Below, in pieces: positions 59,395 to 64,000 of a stretch of DNA of 64,000 bases (positions within the stretch are counted from its first letter, which is position 1; every line of letters begins with the position of its first letter). The notes below the pieces were generated by a model. The model did no database searches and was not told the DNA's origin. It was given only the letters and a program-made list of their open reading frames with translations. Origin of the DNA: Valencia hispanica (taxonomy: Eukaryota > Chordata > Actinopteri > Cyprinodontiformes > Valenciidae); contig OY747703.1 in NCBI GenBank assembly GCA_963556495.2, positions 28,272,296 through 28,336,295 on the forward strand, in the 5' to 3' direction. Position numbers and translations under genes: made by a program.

Positions 59395-59472
59395 CAGTAC
59401 AGACCAAAAGTTTGGACACACTTTCTCATTCAATTGAATGAGAAAGTGTGTCCAAACTTTTGGTCTGTACTG
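59395..59472. mobile_element. Perfect 78-bp palindromic Tc1/mariner-type miniature element
   Basis: Each 39-base arm starts CAGTACAGACCAAAAGTTTG and the centre is TTCAATTGAA. The second arm is the exact reverse complement of the first. TA flanks both sides. The terminal sequence fits mariner-type ends. There is no spacer at all between arms. A partial copy lies at 55,564. Confidence 0.96.
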
Positions 59473-59530
59473 TATAATTTTGTCTATTTCAAAATCTTTT
59501 AGGAAGATTACAAAGAATTTTTGCTGTTTT

Positions 59531-59833
59531 AGACAGTGCGACTTTGGCTCAGGAGTGAGGAGTTCATCTTGTTGCCAGTTCAAGCCTCCGCTCTGTCTGT
59601 CTTAGTTGTTGTGTCCATGAGCAAGACACTTCACCCGCGTTGCCTACTAGTATTGGTCAAAGGGCCTGGTGGCACCAGTGTTCAGCAGCCTTGCTTCTAT
59701 CCGTGTGCCCAGAGCAGCTGTGGCTACAATCTAGTCATCACCAGTGTGTGAATGTATGGGTGAATGACTGAATGTAGTGTGAAGTCCTCTGGGGTCCTCA
59801 AGAACTAAATAAAGTGCTGTACAGGCCATTTAC
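59531..59833 (+). mobile_element. tRNA-derived SINE, second copy
   Basis: A-box region TTTGGCTCAGGAGTGAGG (59,543-59,560), B-box CCAGTTCAAGCCTCC (59,575-59,589), then TGTCCATGAGCAAGACACTT, CAGAGCAGCTGTGGCTACAA, TGTGTGAATGTATGGGTGAA, and a tail AATAAAGTGCTGTACAGGCC ATTTAC. The same order of blocks as 24,161-24,480 but more diverged and with a different tail. Confidence 0.85.
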
Positions 59834-59941
59834 TATTTAGACTTTTTATAAAATGTGATCATGTCTTTGATTGAATAAAACTGTATTTCGGGTCTGACCT
59901 ACTTTAGAAGTTTGAAATAATAGCTTTGGATCCAAGAATGT

Positions 59942-60029
59942 TATGTTCTCTGTTAGGGAAGGTTTACTGTCTTGGCCAACTGTTGTATGTTCTCTGTTAG
60001 GGAAGGTTTACTGTCTTGGCAGACTGTTG
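59942..60029. repeat. Two tandem 44-bp direct repeats
   Basis: Both copies read TATGTTCTCTGTTAGGGAAG then GTTTACTGTCTTGGC, and differ only at CA/AG near the end (GGCCAACTG against GGCAGACTG). Enhancer-type duplications of this sort are usual in retroviral U3 regions. Confidence 0.95.
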
Positions 60030-60174
60030 TATGTTTTTTGCAGAAACATACTGTTGTGATTGCATTTCTCATAAGATAAACTGAACAGACTTTTGGATGT
60101 CTGGGAGCTATTTCAAAGATGGACTGAGCAGACCACATTTCCCAGCAATCCTAGCAGTGACCCCCAACACACTC

Positions 60175-60245
60175 CTATTGGTCCGTGACCACCCACGGTG
60201 ACATCAGCGATGACATCACGGCCAAAGGGGGCTATAAGAGTAGTC
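60175..60245 (+). promoter_or_regulatory. Candidate pol II promoter with paired CRE-like sites
   Basis: ATTGG, then GTGACATCAGCGATGACATC A with two TGACATCA boxes 12 bases apart, then CTATAAGAG about 20 bases later. Spacing is right for a TATA promoter driving rightward transcription from about 60,265. Motif matches only; no expression evidence. Confidence 0.5.
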
Positions 60246-61560
60246 GCGCCCATTTTGAATTGTTCTCCAGCTGGAAGTTCTTGGATGAACTACTGCTGAA
60301 CAGAGGACATCTCACAGGTGAAGATTCTCTTTTGTTCTGACCCGCTGGACCGGGGAAGAACTCGCTTCGAAGTGCTCATACGGTTTGTGTATCTCGTGTG
60401 AGCTATATCAGAACTGTTCCCAGACAGTTCATTAGACGTCGACCTACAGGCCATCCAGCCTGCCTTTGGGCCACAGCCTGCCTTTGGGCCTCCTGTACAG
60501 GTTTTTTTTATAACTTTTTATTCCTTTTATTCCTTTTCTTACTCAACTACGGACACAATTCACTCTCCTCCTAGTGGACTGGACCTCCTTCAAGGCAAAG
60601 TAGGACTGAACCGGTTCATTTATACTAATAATGTGTCTGGGCATAGATAAACAGAGAAAATAGAGTTTTAACGAGTTAGATCTCGTTCATTGTTGGTTAA
60701 AGTGTTTTTTAAGCGCTGTACCTGTTTGCTCATTTTTGCGTCGTCGCATGTATAAGTCTGAGCTGTGAAATTGCTGTCTTTGAAACTGTCTGTTTTATCC
60801 TGCGCAGATCACGCCTTTCTTGTTTCCATCCTCTTGTTCTCCCTCTCTCTCTTTCTCTCTCTCTCTCGCTCCCTGATAACTCCATCCGCAGTCGGGCTCA
60901 GTCCGGCCTGCGTTAGCTGCTCTTAGCTGAAAAGTTTAACTCCATTGGCTTTAGTCTGTCGCTAAAGCAGAGGCCTACCACATGGACGCTTCCCCCATGT
61001 GCTCCTTTAGCCAAAGCTCGTTTTATGATTCTTTCTTAGGCTCCATGTGCTCTCCTCCATCTTGGCACAGAGCTGAGATTTATGACTTTGTCTCCTAGGC
61101 TATCTGTGATTTGGGCTCCCTGGAGTGAGGCCCCCCGCCCTCCTTTTCTGACCCGAACCTCAGCTGTCTCACTAATTTCATTTCATGTTAATTGTGTTTA
61201 ATGTTCACCTATTATTATTGTCTAAGATCTGTAGTAATTTTTGCATGCTTTAGAATAGATGGGATTTTCTATTTCCTAAATAAAGTCCCCTTATCTTAAA
61301 GAGAAGTTGTCTGGGATTACTTAGAGTGATGCATACAATTAATGTCCACAGCGTTAGAACTTATTCCTTCATCCATTGTTTAATTATCTGAGACTGAACA
61401 ATTTGGCTATATATATATAAATGTTCCTGGAATCCAACAGGATGGTGCCCCTAAACTTGGTAATTTTTACATAAAAGTATTAATCTTATTAATAATTGCC
61501 CTAAGCAATTATTCATAATTATGCATAGCCAAATCCTACCTACCTGTGGCACAACAATAC

Positions 61561-62510
61561 GTTTGATCAACCCTCAGAGTGAAATCAATGGCAAACTATG
61601 CAGATTCACACCATACAGTATGCATCCAGACAGAAACAAAAAGTTGTTTTTATCCTCTTCGAGGGCTGCACAAAGCAGACTTTTTGCTTTCTAACTTGTT
61701 GGACACCCACAACTCACAAGTAGAACTGATATACATTTACCAGCAACATTACAATTATGCAGTTTAGAAACTCTTAACTTTGTTTGGAAAGCAGATACAA
61801 GTTCCTAAATTTTGTGTTAATGCTTTTGGCTTTGCAGCTCTGTAGAAGAGTACAGGCCTCATAGGAGCATGCATATAAACACTACACATTTCTGTATTGT
61901 CTGGCTGATCAGAGCCTCTCAAAGGATTAGGAATCTGAGAAACAATAACCAGCTACTAAGTTTAATCCTGTAGCAATTAGAGCAGGAAATAGGCAAGTTC
62001 CCCATACCTAGCTGCGGCTTTCCAATGGTCATTTACTTTAGGAATGATAAAAACAACCAAATGCCAGTACTTCTGAGTCTGTAATTATCTTTCAGAAGTT
62101 TAGCCCTTCCCAAATGTTGATGTTAATAGATGTTTTCAGAGGCTGAATGTCCCCCTCGATGAATGTTATGTGCTTCTCTGGCTCGTCCTCTCTCCACTGG
62201 CGCAGTGCAGATTAGTTAGCTGCTACCAGTTGGTACAGACTGGAGCTCCAAACGTTCACTTAATGAATTGGCAGTCATTTGTGAGTATGTATGTGTGTGA
62301 GTGGGAGAGATAGAGGGGGAGCAAGACCAAGGCAGGCCAGTAAGATGCTAAATTAATAGCAGTCATCTTTACATGCTTCCCTCTGCTAGCTAAGCTTGCT
62401 AATGAACAGACTTAGACGCCTGCGGTTAGTATCACACAAAAGTGCACATACACACACTGATGTACTTAGGGGTTTCAAAAAATGCCTGTGGATTTGATAA
62501 TGACACCAAA

Positions 62511-62550
<40 letters not shown>

Positions 62551-64000
62551 CAAGCACCTCGTTGACCTGCAACTTTTGTTTCAGAAAGCAGGGCACCATT
62601 TAGGTCTGTTTAGTTTGTTTTTCCATTGGCAGTTTTTTTAAAATCAGGAGTGTTTTTTGTTTCGGGAGTTTTAAAATGAGCCACATCACCAACATAAACA
62701 TAATGCACTGGAAACATGCCGCATGCCCGCAAATTATAGGGAGTAACTCTTTAGATGTTACCATGCTGTCACAAGTAAACTAGATCAACGTTCACTAGTG
62801 TAACATATTTTTACTCAACAATGTTTAAAAAAAACTAAATGGGAATGCCTCTAGGGTGCTAAAAGAGCAATAAGATACCCTCCCCTCCCCCAGCTGCTTG
62901 TCATTTCTTCCCTGTCATCTCATTTGACTGGCAGTGCATCTGCAAGTATCTGCTGGTGTGTGAAGGCAAGATTGCAGGGCTTTCACAAGGGGTGTGATGC
63001 AAGCCAAGCTTATGCTTTTCCATTTGTGTGTTGTCCCACTGGATGAGGTTGAAGCCAACTCCAGGAAATGGATTGGGATGGAGGCCTCAACAGAGATTGT
63101 GGGGTAAAGATGAAAAAGTTCCTTCACATTTATAAGCAGAAACTTCCTTCTCCTTTTCCACCTTTTGCAACTGGACACACTCTTTAAAGCTACATTTTGA
63201 GGTTCAAGAGCATATGGGGCAGACAAACCAAGCACAGGGCTTGGAAAACAATAATGACACCAGAGTTTGCAGCAGAACAGGTCCTTTTATGAACACACAG
63301 CAGGCAGGTCTTTCTAGCATACTTACAAGTCACTCACGGTTTCACAGAAAACATGCCGTTAAGCCCCCTGTGAAATATATTTTTTATGTTAAACTCCCAG
63401 TTACCATTATACTGTCCCACTCCCAGACAGCAGTTCCAGCAAACAACAACACAGTGACTATAACTCCCCCACCCGTACGTAGAACATCCAGAACACACCC
63501 CTCTCACAGATCAACAATAAACCCTAAAATCTTGTCTGAGCTGCTGCCGCCACCAGCGGCTGGCTCGCACTGAATCACCATGGTCAACCTGTGAAATTTA
63601 CTAAAAATCACTGATGTGCCTCTGCCTCCATGTCCTCACTTGCTTTGTGAGCGAGACTGCTCAAAGTAGGGTGTACAGATAATACAGGAGTACTAGATCA
63701 CTATATGCACATTGTCTTGTGGCAACTGACGGAGTAAAATTAGCATGTCCTGTGTGCACTGTGTAACTGTGCCACATAACATTATCTGTCCTTTTACTAA
63801 CAAGCACAGCCACCAACATTTGCCCCGAGCCCATGGTAGGAGTGGCAAAAAATAGCCTACTGTGACAACAATTTGGACCACAGCAGGTATGTCATGCCAC
63901 AATTCGATCAATGAATCAAAATGTCCCAAAATTGATAGTTATACATGTGAAAATTTTTATAGAACTTGAAATGCATTTGTCAAATAAGTTAATCTCTTCT
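61561..64000. other. Unassigned AT-rich stretch
   Basis: Nothing recognised except the CA microsatellite. Confidence 0.4.
62512..62552. repeat. (AC)n microsatellite
   Basis: About 20 AC units with one G substitution near the right end. Confidence 0.95.

Larger units (their letters stand above)
59942..61560 (+). mobile_element. Promoter-like block, possible large LTR
   Basis: Order: two 44-bp tandem copies (59,942-60,029), an inverted CCAAT (ATTGG, about 60,177), two TGACATCA motifs (about 60,200 and 60,211), a TATA-like GCTATAAGAG (60,231-60,240), about 1 kb of C/T-rich transcript-like sequence, an AATAAA (about 61,279), and an end shared with 2,270-2,405. Direct repeats, TATA, poly(A) signal and a dispersed 3' segment suggest the LTR of an endogenous retrovirus-like element. 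A firm TG...CA boundary and duplication were not found, so a host promoter with first exon remains possible. Confidence 0.4.

Overview
This window looks like non-coding, repeat-rich DNA from a teleost fish, probably a spiny-rayed species. The evidence is the mix of mobile elements: L2-type and RTE/Rex3-like LINEs, Tc1-like elements with long inverted repeats, hAT and TTAA-flanked miniature elements, tRNA-derived SINEs with the shared fish tail, and long (AT)n tracts. I found no convincing host protein-coding exon, rRNA or tRNA gene. Every coding stretch I can assign is transposon-derived, and almost all are broken by stops, frameshifts or deletions.

Layout. 1-242: the end of a Tc1-like element cut by the window edge. 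4,243-5,504: a possible solo LTR and a hAT miniature element with a perfect 8-bp target duplication. 5,769-11,200: a long minus-strand L2-type LINE (3' tail, reverse transcriptase, endonuclease, ORF1 esterase-like remnant), with a second L2 nested at 7,868-8,926 and an LTR-like insertion at 11,240-11,526. 12,721-14,310: an almost complete Tc1-like transposon with both inverted repeats and a DD34E transposase. 14,975-16,257: a second, plus-strand L2. 17,487-22,702: remains of a multi-exon hAT transposase gene interrupted by an L2 tail, an AT tract, an RTE tail and a 2.3-kb Rex3-like LINE. 24,161-28,195: a SINE, a truncated Tc1 sister copy, an RTE tail and a LINE 3' end. 31,345-34,190: an old Tc1 relic holding a solo LTR and an inverted-repeat element that itself holds a LINE tail. 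36,314-39,775: two TTAA-flanked miniature elements, hAT fragments and a solo LTR that landed inside one terminal inverted repeat. 40,671-40,790: a phase-locked pentamer array. 41,985-42,560: stacked hAT ends. 46,375-50,130: LINE debris and a Tc1 relic. 50,820-54,010: a foldback hAT element, a TTAA element and another Tc1 fragment. 55,570-55,727: a palindromic element joined to an AT tract. 57,737-59,833: a hAT element, an internally deleted L2, a perfect 78-bp palindrome and a second SINE. 59,942-61,560: a promoter-like, possibly LTR-derived block. The rest is AT-rich DNA in which I recognise nothing.

No genes cooperate here. The window is a record of successive insertions, and nesting plus target duplications give a partial order of events. 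The most informative features are the LTR inserted into a terminal inverted repeat, three TTAA-flanked families, the doubly deleted L2 copy, the exon-by-exon hAT relic, the perfect palindrome, and the unidentified block at 59,942-61,560.
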